DNA of 64,000 nt from Candidatus Woesearchaeota archaeon (GCA_016187565.1 JACPJR010000031.1:73796-137795), one strand, 5' to 3'; counted from the first letter of the stretch, positions 43,319 through 51,277 are shown. Translations and numbers: made by a program. The notes: generated from the letters alone by a model not told the origin.

Positions 43319-43907
43319 CCTTTCCTGATTTTCCCACATTAATTACTTTTGTGTTCCCAATCATCTCCTCAATGCCCTCTGCTTCATGGACATGAGAACA
43401 GAGAACAATATCGGGTTTAAAGGCATCAATTGCTCGTCTGAGGCCATCACTTCCCGGGAAAATAGAAGTAAACTTTTCGATCTTTGTTCCTGAAGGATGA
43501 ACATGACTTACCATCACTTTTTTCGGACTTTCTTTGATGTAGTTATGGCTTTTTGCTAACAGTTCATAAATCTCTTCTTCTGACAACCTGAACAAGCCAA
43601 TATTTGCTCCTCCACACCCAAAAAAGCCAACATCATTCATGGTAATAGAGTAACCATGAAGGTTAATTGCTTTGTACACTTCGGCAAGAAAATCAACCGT
43701 TGCAACGGTTTCATGATTTCCGGGAATAAGGACAACCTTTTTTCCCTTCTGGACAAATGGTCCGACAATATGATCGGTGCTTTGCTCATGTAAGGTTAAG
43801 TCACCACAGAGGATAACTAAATCGACATTTTCCTTTTCAGCCCGTTCTGCAAGCCGTTTCGCTAATCCCGTATCTCCGTGGATATCACCAGATGCAAGGA
43901 TTTTCAT
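43305..43907 (-). CDS. Calcineurin-like metallophosphoesterase
   Basis: 200 residues with the metallophosphoesterase set: DIHGD near residue 8, CGDLT near 34, GNHET near 62 (also VILIPGNHE context), VSHVHPSG and CSHVHEAEG near the C-terminus. These residues bind two metal ions. Small archaeal proteins of this group act as phosphodiesterases or nucleotide phosphatases, but the substrate is not known. It begins five bases after the TsaC gene, in the same direction, and probably shares its mRNA. Confidence 0.85.
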   Translation of the reverse strand: MKILASGDIHGDTGLAKRLAERAEKENVDLVILCGDLTLHEQSTDHIVGPFVQKGKKVVLIPGNHETVATVDFLAEVYKAINLHGYSITMNDVGFFGCGGANIGLFRLSEEEIYELLAKSHNYIKESPKKVMVSHVHPSGTKIEKFTSIFPGSDGLRRAIDAFKPDIVLCSHVHEAEGIEEMIGNTKVINVGKSGKVIDI

Positions 43908-43911
43908 GGTC

Positions 43912-44484
43912 TTACCTCGTCCTCATTTCTACCGTAGGGGTGCTCAGGTCCACAACCGTACTTGGCTTTCCTTGCAACTCTTCTTCATAGATGATGAAGT
44001 CCATCTTTGCTTTGATCTTTGGATGAAGATCATCGAGAGAGGTCATGAAGTTGCCTCCACTTTGATTGGCAGAGGTAGTAATAATAGGTATGCCTAGTTT
44101 AGTGACAAAGGAAGTAATCCAATGTTTCGGAATACGAATCCCCAGAGTGTTTAAACCATTGTTGACTGAGGGAGCAATGGCTTCAGTATCTTTCAGGGGA
44201 AGGATTAAGGTATAAGGACCGGGGAGTTTTGCAAGCCAGGATTTCCTTTTTGTCGTTATAGAACAATGTTCTACAATCCAATCTTTAGTTGGCGGAATGA
44301 TGGAAAAAGGACGGTCGTAGCGTAATTTTGCAGCCCTGACTTTCTTTACTGCTGCTTCATGGAGCGCAGAGCATCCAATACCATAAATCGTATCCGTGGG
44401 ATAAATAAATAATGCTCCTTTACGGATACGTTCACCGAGTTCTGCATCCCGTAAAAAGACTTCTTCTTTTGTAAGGATCTCCAT
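43912..44484 (-). CDS. Threonylcarbamoyl-AMP synthase (TsaC/Sua5/YrdC domain)
   Basis: 190 residues forming a single YrdC/Sua5 domain. It makes threonylcarbamoyl-AMP from threonine, bicarbonate and ATP for the universal t6A modification of tRNAs reading ANN codons. Visible motifs are PTDTIYGIGCSA, K/R residues in AAKLRYDRPFSIIPP, PGPYTLILPL, GIRIPKHW, and TSANQSGG. It lacks the Sua5 C-terminal domain, as in TsaC. Gene order tsaC-phosphoesterase with a four-base gap suggests an operon. Confidence 0.9.
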   Translation of the reverse strand: MEILTKEEVFLRDAELGERIRKGALFIYPTDTIYGIGCSALHEAAVKKVRAAKLRYDRPFSIIPPTKDWIVEHCSITTKRKSWLAKLPGPYTLILPLKDTEAIAPSVNNGLNTLGIRIPKHWITSFVTKLGIPIITTSANQSGGNFMTSLDDLHPKIKAKMDFIIYEEELQGKPSTVVDLSTPTVEMRTR

Positions 44485-44573
44485 GGAGCAACTATAGGTT
44501 AGCTTTCTTTAAAAAGATTATGGAAAAGTGATCCTTTCAAGGTAAGAAATAAAAGAAAAAGAAAGTTACCGGA

Positions 44574-44741
44574 TTACGAGCTAAGATATCCTTGCATAAA
44601 TCCCTCTTCGCTATCCGAGATCATGTCGTCTTCACAGAAGTCAAGAACCGTATCCTCGCCATAGATGTCTGGATCATCGTCGTCATCATGGGGAAAGCGC
44701 CACACAATGGTAGCTTTTTGTGCACGGATATTGGTAATCAT
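44574..44741 (-). CDS. 55-residue acidic microprotein
   Basis: ATG 44741 overlaps the stop of the preceding microORF (ATGA) and is preceded by GAGGTG at six bases. The 55-residue product is highly acidic: RFPHDDDDDPDIYGEDTV and FCEDDMISDSEEGF. Such a protein could mimic nucleic acid or sit on a basic partner. A T-rich minus-strand terminator follows (about 44535-44560). No homologue recognised. Too short for standard gene prediction, but the signals are good. Confidence 0.6.
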   Translation of the reverse strand: MITNIRAQKATIVWRFPHDDDDDPDIYGEDTVLDFCEDDMISDSEEGFMQGYLSS

Positions 44742-44860
44742 AAGGAACACCTCGGCATAAATGCATACGTATCCTTGGTAAGGCTTTGGACCGTCAGGTG
44801 ACGGATCTGCCTGAAAAACAAGGCTTCAATGGTTGGGTGGCTGGTATCTGCATAGTTCAT
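44738..44860 (-). CDS. 40-residue microprotein with near-ideal ribosome binding site
   Basis: ATG 44860 follows GAGGAGGTGATCC, an extended match to the 3' end of 16S rRNA and the strongest Shine-Dalgarno seen in this window. The 40-residue product (MNYADTSHPTIEALFFRQI and onward) is basic/neutral with a short amphipathic helix and ends in the start codon of the acidic microprotein, so the two are translationally coupled. An 8-base complement of the Shine-Dalgarno core lies just upstream (see 44865-44900). No family recognised. Confidence 0.55.
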   Translation of the reverse strand: MNYADTSHPTIEALFFRQIRHLTVQSLTKDTYAFMPRCSL

Positions 44861-44864
44861 AAGG

Positions 44865-44912
44865 ATCACCTCCTCACGATGTTATCTCTATTGAGGTGAT
44901 GTCCATTTAAAT
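44865..44912 (-). promoter_or_regulatory. Ribosome binding site, complementary 8-mer and TATA-like box of the microprotein operon
   Basis: On the minus strand GAGGTGAT (44865-44872, Shine-Dalgarno of ATG 44860) and its exact complement ATCACCTC (44893-44900) form an inverted repeat 20 bases apart. A TATA-like ATTTAAAT lies at 44904-44911. If transcription starts upstream enough to include the complement, a hairpin would hide the ribosome site; if it starts at about 44882, as the TATA spacing suggests, the repeat would instead be a promoter-proximal protein site. Confidence 0.45.
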
Positions 44913-45067
44913 AGCTCATCCGCCTAGGTGTCCTGTGCAAAGAACCAGAATGGCTAAAGTATATGTTTAGGGGGTGTATCAAGGGCTTACAACACAGGAC
45001 AGAGCTTGTCGTGTGCGAAGATACAGGTACGAGCCTTTTTTCCAGGATTTTTGGTTTTCTTAGATTT

Positions 45068-45122
45068 ACCGGGATTCCCGGTTAAAAAAGAAATATTTAA
45101 ATACTTGCATGAATTCCCGGGA
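45068..45122 (+). promoter_or_regulatory. Promoter with two CCCGG palindromes for the GHKL/STAS pair
   Basis: ACCGGGATTCCCGGT (45068-45082) is a perfect palindrome with a single centre base; TCCCGGGA (45115-45122) is a second, 8-base one. Between them lies ATATTTAAATA (45093-45103), 28 bases before ATG 45126. The shared ATTCCCGG core (45074-45081 and 45113-45120) and the 39-base spacing suggest one operator pair straddling the TATA box, for autoregulation. Confidence 0.55.
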
Positions 45123-45125
45123 GAT

Positions 45126-46091
45126 ATGGAGATATACCTACCAAATAGTGCTTTTTTAGGAAATATTGACCCTTTTTTAAAGAACATAGTCCTCTCTGAT
45201 CCTACCCTGTTAAGGATCACCGCAAATAAAAAATGGATTTCAATACATCCTGTAGCACTCTGTATGGTGGCTGCATTAGGTCTCAATGTTAAACCTGAGG
45301 AGATTAAGTGTGAGAAACTGGAAGCGAAATCCAAACACTACTTAGAGAGAATGGGTTTATTTAAATTCCTCAAGATTAAAACAGACATCAGTATCATTGA
45401 ACACGAACCTGCCGGTAGATTTATACCTCTGACAAGGATCAATGATTCTCAAGAGCTAACGAGATTTATTACTGACATTATACCATTACTTCACTTAGAC
45501 CCGGAGCATACTGATTCAATAAAATATGTTATCAGTGAACTGATTAGGAATGTTCTTGAGCACTCAAGGTCTGAACAAGGAGCCATTGTATCAGCTCAAT
45601 ATTACAAGAAAAGCAACACCATCAGGATAGGAATTGTGGATAGAGGTGTTGGCATTAAAAAAACCATAAATAACGCTTATCCTGCAGAAACTCATCTTGA
45701 GGCTATTCGATTAGCGTTAACACCAGGTATTACAGGAACGACGCAAAGGATAGGAGGGACTGAATATAATGCTGGAGCTGGTCTTTTTTTTATTAAGTCA
45801 ATAGCACAGATAAATCGAGAGTTCTTTATCATCTATAGCGGCAATGCCATGTATAAATTATTAAAAAGTAAGCCAGAGATGAAACATGTTAAGCTTCACG
45901 GAGACCCCTTTGAAGATCGGCACTCGACAGGAGAGGATTACCCTCATTGGGAAGGGACTGTTGTTGGAGTTGATATTTCCTTGAGTAAAACTAAAGAATT
46001 TTCACTCCTTTTAGATCTCATCAGCGACGTGTATATTAAAACAATAAAAGAACGAAAAAAAGAGAGATACAGAAAACCGAGGTTTATATGA
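45126..46091 (+). CDS. GHKL-type ATPase (histidine-kinase-like / anti-sigma-kinase-like)
   Basis: 321 residues. The first 130 residues are an unassigned domain. The second part is a GHKL ATP-binding fold: N-box ISELIRNVLEHS (Glu138, Asn142), G1 box VDRGVGI (Asp172), an ATP-lid region, and G2 box YNAGAGL (214-220). There is no dimerisation/phospho-His domain and no transmembrane segment, so it is not a classic sensor kinase; it is closer to SpoIIAB/RsbW-type kinases or to standalone GHKL proteins. The stop overlaps the start of the STAS-like gene (46088), so they are co-translated. ATG 45126 has a TATA box at the correct distance; the longer frame from 45006 is not used. Confidence 0.7.
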   Translation: MEIYLPNSAFLGNIDPFLKNIVLSDPTLLRITANKKWISIHPVALCMVAALGLNVKPEEIKCEKLEAKSKHYLERMGLFKFLKIKTDISIIEHEPAGRFIPLTRINDSQELTRFITDIIPLLHLDPEHTDSIKYVISELIRNVLEHSRSEQGAIVSAQYYKKSNTIRIGIVDRGVGIKKTINNAYPAETHLEAIRLALTPGITGTTQRIGGTEYNAGAGLFFIKSIAQINREFFIIYSGNAMYKLLKSKPEMKHVKLHGDPFEDRHSTGEDYPHWEGTVVGVDISLSKTKEFSLLLDLISDVYIKTIKERKKERYRKPRFI

Positions 46092-46378
46092 TCGAAATAA
46101 AAATAATAACCGTAACTGGCTCATTTGCAGAAAATAAAGATTTGGCAAGGGATATCAGACTCACGAAGATAGTTCCAGCATTAGAAAAAGATCAAGAGAT
46201 CATAATCGATTTTGAAGGAGTAGAAGGTGCAACTCAATCCTTCATTCATGCCTTGATAAGTGAGGTAATCAGAAAATATGGTCCTGGCGTGTTAGATAAA
46301 ATCTCTTTCAAGAATTGTAATGAAATTGTGAGAAAGATAATAGGTATTGTAGTAGATTATATGCAAGAAAGCGATTGA
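46088..46378 (+). CDS. STAS-like (DUF4325) protein
   Basis: 96 residues: alpha/beta with the DUF4325 pattern QEIIIDFEGVEGATQSFIHALISEVIRKYG. STAS-type domains are anti-anti-sigma factors or ligand-binding partners in bacteria and are commonly paired with a GHKL kinase that phosphorylates a Ser; here the candidate Ser sits in TQSF. It overlaps the GHKL gene by four bases. Since archaea do not have sigma factors, the pair must have another target. Followed by convergent Orc1/Cdc6. Confidence 0.7.
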   Translation: MIEIKIITVTGSFAENKDLARDIRLTKIVPALEKDQEIIIDFEGVEGATQSFIHALISEVIRKYGPGVLDKISFKNCNEIVRKIIGIVVDYMQESD

Positions 46379-46427
46379 ATTCCCGTAACCTAGATAAAAC
46401 TGTTTCAAATGTTTTATATTTTTATTT

Positions 46428-47501
46428 TTAGAAATCCGTAAGCTTTTTCTCTTTGTTCTGATACGTGATAAAGGATGTGGTACCTTCACTTCCGCCTGAG
46501 ATGGTTTTTACTGAGATATATTTGCCATCCTCAAGTTTCTTGACTCTTCGATAAAATGTTTTATAACTCTGTGCCCCACCCTTTTCTTGGTAGGCCTTGT
46601 AGATCTCTCCGATCTTTGTTCCAGAATGTTCTTTAATAATCTCCAGAATAAAGCGAGTGTCATCCTCAAGTTGGTCAGGGTTATTAATGGAAAAATTACT
46701 GAGTTTTCCAAGAGCGCCCTGTGCGTGTTGTACTCCTACCTTTTTTGTGCTTTTATCTTCTGCAATGGTTCCTGCTTCGCGAAGCAAATAGAGTCCAGTT
46801 CGGATGTCTTCAAGAGCAACGGTTTTTTGGACAACCAGAGAAAATGCTGCGTCTTCCCAGACATTAGGATGGAATGCATATTCTAAGCGTTGTTGTAAGA
46901 TCCCTTTTGTTTCCTCTGCGGTATACGGTTCAAAAACTAAATGCTCAGGATTAAGGCGAGAAAGAATGCGATGGTCAAGTTGAGAAATAAAGCTATGATA
47001 ATTGGTAATCAGCAGTATAGATTTCCGGTAAATTTCTTCAAGAATCATGTAGAGGAAATCAAAATCCTCAACCTTGTCAATTTCATCAAAGCAAAAGACT
47101 GCAGATTGTTTGTTGATGTATTGCTTGACAACGGCAAAGAGTTCCTCTGTTTTCTTGTTATGGGTCAATCGATAGCCCATCTGTTCACACATCTCTAAAA
47201 GTATTTTATAACTGGTATTGCGCTGCCAGCAGTTGATGAACAATGGATAAATCTCGTCTGTTTCTTCATTAAGTTCCTGGAAAATATGCTTGGTTGCAAC
47301 GGTCTTCCCAATACCTGGCTTTCCGGTAATAACTATATTCCTTCCATTCCTCCGTTGGAACAAGGGCTTTATACAGGAAGCAATGGCCTGTTGTTGGTTC
47401 TCTCGGTACGGAATGGCCTTAGGCATATAGTCATAATCAAGCGCAACCGGATTCTTAAACAATGTTTGGTCTGAGGAAAGCGTATCTTTGAAGAGTGACA
47501 T
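46428..47501 (-). CDS. cdc6: Orc1/Cdc6-family replication initiator / AAA+ ATPase
   Basis: 357 residues: an N-terminal motif FKNPVALDYDYMPKAIPYRENQQQAI, Walker A TGKPGIGKT (near 59-67), Walker B FCFDEIDKV (near 135), sensor 1 LLITNYHSF, and a C-terminal winged helix (KIGEIYKAYQEKGGAQSYKTFYRRVKKLEDGKYI) that would bind origin DNA. Archaeal Orc1/Cdc6 genes are often next to an origin of replication, and a miniature element plus AT-rich repeats lie just upstream, but no recognisable origin box was seen. It is convergent with the STAS-like gene. Confidence 0.85.
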   Translation of the reverse strand: MSLFKDTLSSDQTLFKNPVALDYDYMPKAIPYRENQQQAIASCIKPLFQRRNGRNIVITGKPGIGKTVATKHIFQELNEETDEIYPLFINCWQRNTSYKILLEMCEQMGYRLTHNKKTEELFAVVKQYINKQSAVFCFDEIDKVEDFDFLYMILEEIYRKSILLITNYHSFISQLDHRILSRLNPEHLVFEPYTAEETKGILQQRLEYAFHPNVWEDAAFSLVVQKTVALEDIRTGLYLLREAGTIAEDKSTKKVGVQHAQGALGKLSNFSINNPDQLEDDTRFILEIIKEHSGTKIGEIYKAYQEKGGAQSYKTFYRRVKKLEDGKYISVKTISGGSEGTTSFITYQNKEKKLTDF

Positions 47502-47546
47502 ACCCTAAAGAAGGAATGGCATCTTTTTAATGGTTTCGATGCCCAT

Positions 47547-47712
47547 AGCTTCATCCAACAATTCGCTAACGCTCAAGTTAGCAGCTTCAAAGTCCTGTAT
47601 CTTGTGTATGACCGCCGACATTCCCCGTAAGGGACATCCCCCTTGTCGGTTGGATTCAATCATTTGATGGGACTTTGACTTGAGGCTGCTAACCCTTTTT
47701 TTGGATGAAGCT
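47547..47712. mobile_element. Non-coding miniature element, copy 2 (166 bp, 9-bp target duplication)
   Basis: Ends AGCTTCATCCAA and TTGGATGAAGCT are a perfect 12-base terminal inverted repeat, flanked by GATGCCCAT at 47538-47546 and 47713-47721. It matches copy 1 at 42764 throughout, with about 13 substitutions and one single-base indel by hand alignment; the CCGACA...TGTCGG and GTTAGCAGC...GCTGCTAAC stems are unchanged. No reading frame. It lies 46 bases upstream of Orc1/Cdc6 and 79 before the GTG start at 47791, and fills most of the gap 47502-47790. The TATA-like CATTTATATA near 47738 follows directly. Confidence 0.8.
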
Positions 47713-47790
47713 GATGCCCATACAAAATCATACAAAACATTTATATAGAAGTACGACTCCCGAGTACAGAACCGAAAAGGGGTCTGAATC

Positions 47791-49272
47791 GTGCAACCGA
47801 ATAAAGGAAACTCCTCTGCTACGCATCAAATGTTACGTGTGATGCTGGGTCTGTTTTTTCTCCTCATGCTTTCTTATCAAAGCTCTGCCCAATCCTTTAG
47901 CATAGACCACCAGGCTACCAAAAACAACATTTACCAAAATGAAACTGCTGAGTTCCTCCTCACGATAACGAATGAGGATCCAGATGCAGAAGCCTTTACC
48001 TTGTCCTTTACCAATGATCCACGATGGAGTATCCAGACTTGGCCTTTAGTAGATTATATCAGTGGTGTTACTGTTCTTGAAGGAAAAACACATCAAACAA
48101 GGGTTATGATTAGGCCAACCCAGACCATGCCTGTTGGTTTATACCTCTTGGAAGTGTTTCTGAAATCAAAAGAAACAGGCGAGGTTGTTAAAGATACTCT
48201 TGATATCAACATTAAATCACAGGAAGGGGTCATTAAAGAATATCTTCCTTCAGTAACCTTGGATATTCGTATGCCTGACAAAGTTGATCCACGTGACGAG
48301 TTCACCGTCAAGGTATTTCTTAAAAATCGTAATCCTCTTGAAATTGAGGAAATGACCATCAGTGTGGCATCACCACTTTTTACCAGAGAACGGGTTGTTT
48401 CTCTCGCACCTCTTGAGGAAAAAGAAGAGGACTTTAGTGTTGAGCTTGATCCTTTGGAAGAACCTGCAACCTATTCGCTGACATCGAAACTTACTATTCT
48501 CAGTGCAAATAGAACCTTTACGGTTGAAGGAACACCTGTTGAATTTGAGATTGGAACCTACTCTACCCTTGATAAGGATAGTGTCAAAGAAGAAGGATTT
48601 CTCTATACCCATGAAACCATTACCATTGTGAACAGGGGTAATTATGTCAAAGATGCAGTCATGAAGAAAGAAACTTTTTTTTTAAAAACCCTTTTTACGT
48701 TAGCAACTCCTGATCCTGTACGAGTAACCGAGGATGGAAAGAAATACCTCAAATGGGAGATATCTCTTCAGCCTGATGAAACTTTTATTATTGACATAAC
48801 GAATGATTATCGGCCATTGTTTTATCTGGGCATCGTCTTTATTGTTGTCGTTCTTCTGTATTTTGTGCTTCGAAGTCCTGTTGTTGTCAAAAAAGGAATA
48901 ACCAAGAAAGTACGTACTGAAGGCGGAATCTCTGAGATAAAGGTTTTGCTCCATGTCAAGAATAGAACAGGGAAAGAGGTTGAATACGTCAAAGTCATTG
49001 ACCGAGTTCCTCATCTTGTTGAGGTTGGCAAGGAAATCCAGTTAGGAACCATTCCACCAACGAGTATTAATCGACGTGGTGGAGCTAAGGGGACCCTCTT
49101 AATCTGGGAACTGGAAAGTCTTGAGCCGTATGAAGAGCGTATTATTACCTACACGATTCATTCAACCTTAAGTATTTTGGGGGGCTTTAATCTCCCTTCA
49201 GCCATCATTAAGTTTAGAAAGGGCAGAAGGCAACTCATTGTGAAATCAAATCGCTACCAGTTAAAGGGGTAA
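47791..49272 (+). CDS. Membrane protein with Ig-like ectodomain and DUF11-like second domain
   Basis: 493 residues: an N-terminal signal (LRVMLGLFFLLMLSYQSSAQ), extracellular beta domains (residues about 35-330, EFLLTITNEDPDAEAFTLSF and MPVGLYLLEVFLKSKETGE), one membrane helix (FYLGIVFIVVVLLYFVLR, about 345-362), and a C-terminal beta domain (VKNRTGKEVEYVKVIDRVP, WELESLEPYEERIITY) similar to DUF11-like units. By the helix orientation this last part would be cytoplasmic, which is unusual for such a fold. GTG 47791 after GGGGTC is the start used. No catalytic motif. Confidence 0.65.
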   Translation: MQPNKGNSSATHQMLRVMLGLFFLLMLSYQSSAQSFSIDHQATKNNIYQNETAEFLLTITNEDPDAEAFTLSFTNDPRWSIQTWPLVDYISGVTVLEGKTHQTRVMIRPTQTMPVGLYLLEVFLKSKETGEVVKDTLDINIKSQEGVIKEYLPSVTLDIRMPDKVDPRDEFTVKVFLKNRNPLEIEEMTISVASPLFTRERVVSLAPLEEKEEDFSVELDPLEEPATYSLTSKLTILSANRTFTVEGTPVEFEIGTYSTLDKDSVKEEGFLYTHETITIVNRGNYVKDAVMKKETFFLKTLFTLATPDPVRVTEDGKKYLKWEISLQPDETFIIDITNDYRPLFYLGIVFIVVVLLYFVLRSPVVVKKGITKKVRTEGGISEIKVLLHVKNRTGKEVEYVKVIDRVPHLVEVGKEIQLGTIPPTSINRRGGAKGTLLIWELESLEPYEERIITYTIHSTLSILGGFNLPSAIIKFRKGRRQLIVKSNRYQLKG

Positions 49273-49371
49273 TGAAAAGGGATAATCATAATTCGTAGCA
49301 TACATCACTGAACAGCTAACACCGGATTTCTTCAGAAGGTGTAGAAGTAAATGAGTAGAGGGGGATGGATG

Positions 49372-50544
49372 ATGGACGTACCTACCTTAACAGACCGAGA
49401 CTTTACTGACAAGCGTGTGCTGATGCGTGTTGGCTTTGACCTGCCCTTAGATGAACACGGAAACATTACCGATGATAAACGGATACAGGTATCATTACCA
49501 TCGATTAACTATGTCCTGGATCATGGTGCAAAGCAACTGGTTTTGATGTGTCATCTGGGAAGACCTAAAAACAAAGAACCTCATCTGCGGACAGATAAGG
49601 TAGCTGAACGATTACGTGAACTCTTGGATAGGGAGGTTGTCAAGGTTGATGATTGGGGTGAGCATGGTTTGCCAGACAAACGTGTCGTGTTTCTTGAAAA
49701 TTTACGATTCCATCCCGGTGAAAAGAGTAAAAATCCTGAGGAAAGAGATGCCTTTGGCAAGCAATTGGCAAGTCTGGCAGACCGCTATGTGAATGATGCC
49801 TTCTCTAATTGCCATCGTGACCATGCCTCTATGACCTCGGTCCCGAAATATATTCATGGCTGTATTGGTGCAAGTGTGGCAAAAGAAGTTCGTCTTATTG
49901 AATCGTGTTTAGAGCATCCCCAAAAACCTGTTGTTGCAGTTATTGGTGGTTTGAAGGCAGACAAGTTAAATGCCATGAAACATTTACTTGGGATTGCTGA
50001 TAAAATCGTGGTCGGAGGGGCATTGGCCTTTACGCTCTTGAAGGCATCTGGTTATGAGGTTGGTAATTCTAAAGTGGACGTTGAAGGGTTAGAGGAACTC
50101 AAGGATATTGTTGCAGAAGTAATGAATAATCCAAAGGTGCTCTTGCCTCTCGATGCAGTTGTTGCTGATAAATTCGATGCTCAAGCAAAGAGTAAGACTG
50201 TTCCTATCCAAGGTATTGAACCAGGCTGGATGGCATTAGATATTGGTCCACAGACGGTACAATTGTATCAAGAGCAGTTGAAAACCGCAAAAACTATTCT
50301 CTGGTTTGGTCCTATTGGTGTGTTTGAAATGGAGAAGTTTGCTCAGGGTACAAGGGAAATTGCGCAAACCATTGCCCAGCTGAAGGTAACCTCCATCATT
50401 GGTGGGGGTGATTCTGCCAATGCTGTACATTCTTTAGGCCTCGAGGACAAAATGACTTTGGTCTCAACCGGAGGCGGTGCTTCTCTCACCTTAGTTGAGG
50501 GCAACACCTTACCTGCTCTTGAGGTACTCAAGTATAAGGCGTAA
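49372..50544 (+). CDS. pgk: Phosphoglycerate kinase
   Basis: 390 residues, bacterial-type length. It converts 1,3-bisphosphoglycerate and ADP to 3-phosphoglycerate and ATP. Recognisable are CHLGRP, LENLRFHPGE, YVNDAFSNCHRDHASM, GGLKADKLNAM (the K..DK segment), and the C-terminal WFGPIGVFEMEKFAQGT and IGGGDSANAV/STGGGASLTLVEG. The N-terminal substrate motif normally reads VRVDFNVP; here it is MRVGFDLP, so two phosphoglycerate-binding residues differ. GAGGGGG at 49358-49364 points to ATG 49372 or 49369 rather than 49351. Confidence 0.92.
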   Translation: MDVPTLTDRDFTDKRVLMRVGFDLPLDEHGNITDDKRIQVSLPSINYVLDHGAKQLVLMCHLGRPKNKEPHLRTDKVAERLRELLDREVVKVDDWGEHGLPDKRVVFLENLRFHPGEKSKNPEERDAFGKQLASLADRYVNDAFSNCHRDHASMTSVPKYIHGCIGASVAKEVRLIESCLEHPQKPVVAVIGGLKADKLNAMKHLLGIADKIVVGGALAFTLLKASGYEVGNSKVDVEGLEELKDIVAEVMNNPKVLLPLDAVVADKFDAQAKSKTVPIQGIEPGWMALDIGPQTVQLYQEQLKTAKTILWFGPIGVFEMEKFAQGTREIAQTIAQLKVTSIIGGGDSANAVHSLGLEDKMTLVSTGGGASLTLVEGNTLPALEVLKYKA

Positions 50545-50560
50545 TCGTTGTTAGTTACAA

Positions 50561-50571
50561 TTTGAGAGCCC
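50561..50571 (+). repeat. Left arm of outer inverted repeat around the Ntn-hydrolase gene
   Basis: TTTGAGAGCCC, exact inverse complement of 52465-52475. Just after it, GGGGTGCCCGC at 50582-50592 is the exact inverse complement of GCGGGCACCCC at 51348-51358. The segment 50545-50629 also has a small hairpin GTTGC/GCAAC (50594-50607) followed by a T run. Confidence 0.6.
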
Positions 50572-50629
50572 TCGCATAAACGGGGTGCCCGCAGTTGCTT
50601 ACGCAACAGATAGTCTTTTTTTCAAAAAG

Positions 50630-51277
50630 CTAATCAATAGAAAAATTTCCCTCTGTATCCAAATAAGCTTCTTGACAACCTTCTAACTTCCCTAGATTTC
50701 TCGTTAAGGGTCTTATCTTTCTTGGAGAAACAATATAACTTGTAAATCCGCCGAAACTATCCGTATTTCTCTCAGCATCTAAAAAGTATCTTTCATATTT
50801 TGCAGATAATTGTCTTAAAAACTCTTTGTCAAATTTTTTACCTCTTCTGAATTTTTCCGTAATGTCCATAAGATTATGCGCATGCTGTATTTCATCTGCT
50901 CCCGCAAATGGCTGACCTCGTTGCGCCGCCGTAAGTGGTTGTGTAAAATGAGCAGCATAAAGTTGAGCATCAGGGATTGACGCATAGAATATTACTAAAT
51001 CTTGATCATTCCTTATCGATGGTTCATGTACCAGAGGAACAGATAGCAATTCATCAAGACTTTTTGATGCAAGTACAGAATATTCTTGTAAGTTTAATCT
51101 ACCATTAAAAGCCAAATAATCTCCGTTTGGAAGTTTTCTAAACTTTTCTGAGATTAGAGTTTTATAAGTACGCAGTTCTACTGGCAATGCAAGTTGATTT
51201 TCCTCTGCAAATCTTACTTGCAAATCTGATGCCAAAAGTGCACATTTTTTTCCTTGAAATACAGCAATTAATGTCAT
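50630..51277 (-). CDS. Proteasome-like Ntn-hydrolase (HslV/Anbu/beta-subunit type)
   Basis: 215 residues. After removal of the initiator Met the chain would start with Thr, the nucleophile of this fold: TLIAVFQGKKCALLASD. Counting that Thr as 1, Asp17 falls at the exact position of the proteasome family; SEKFRKLPNGDYLAFNGRL supplies the conserved Lys followed by the gly-rich strand, after an insertion of about ten residues. Near the C-terminus TDSFGGFTSYIVS matches the family's D-x-SGG element. So all catalytic parts are visible by pattern, although overall similarity is low. It is a small self-standing peptidase-like protein with no partner gene. It lies inside inverted repeats and next to an IS. 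Confidence 0.6.
   Translation of the reverse strand: MTLIAVFQGKKCALLASDLQVRFAEENQLALPVELRTYKTLISEKFRKLPNGDYLAFNGRLNLQEYSVLASKSLDELLSVPLVHEPSIRNDQDLVIFYASIPDAQLYAAHFTQPLTAAQRGQPFAGADEIQHAHNLMDITEKFRRGKKFDKEFLRQLSAKYERYFLDAERNTDSFGGFTSYIVSPRKIRPLTRNLGKLEGCQEAYLDTEGNFSID

Noticed and set aside
44592-44801. 69-codon forward frame opposite the two microproteins
   Set aside because: No Shine-Dalgarno or TATA support; the minus-strand frames have both strong ribosome sites and coupling.
47505-47735. 76-codon frame across miniature element copy 2
   Set aside because: It crosses the element's ends and target duplications and is not kept in copy 1.
47502-47790. Origin of replication next to Orc1/Cdc6
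   Set aside because: Apart from the miniature element and a CATACAAAA repeat near 47719-47735, no origin-box-like pairs were seen; proximity alone is not enough.
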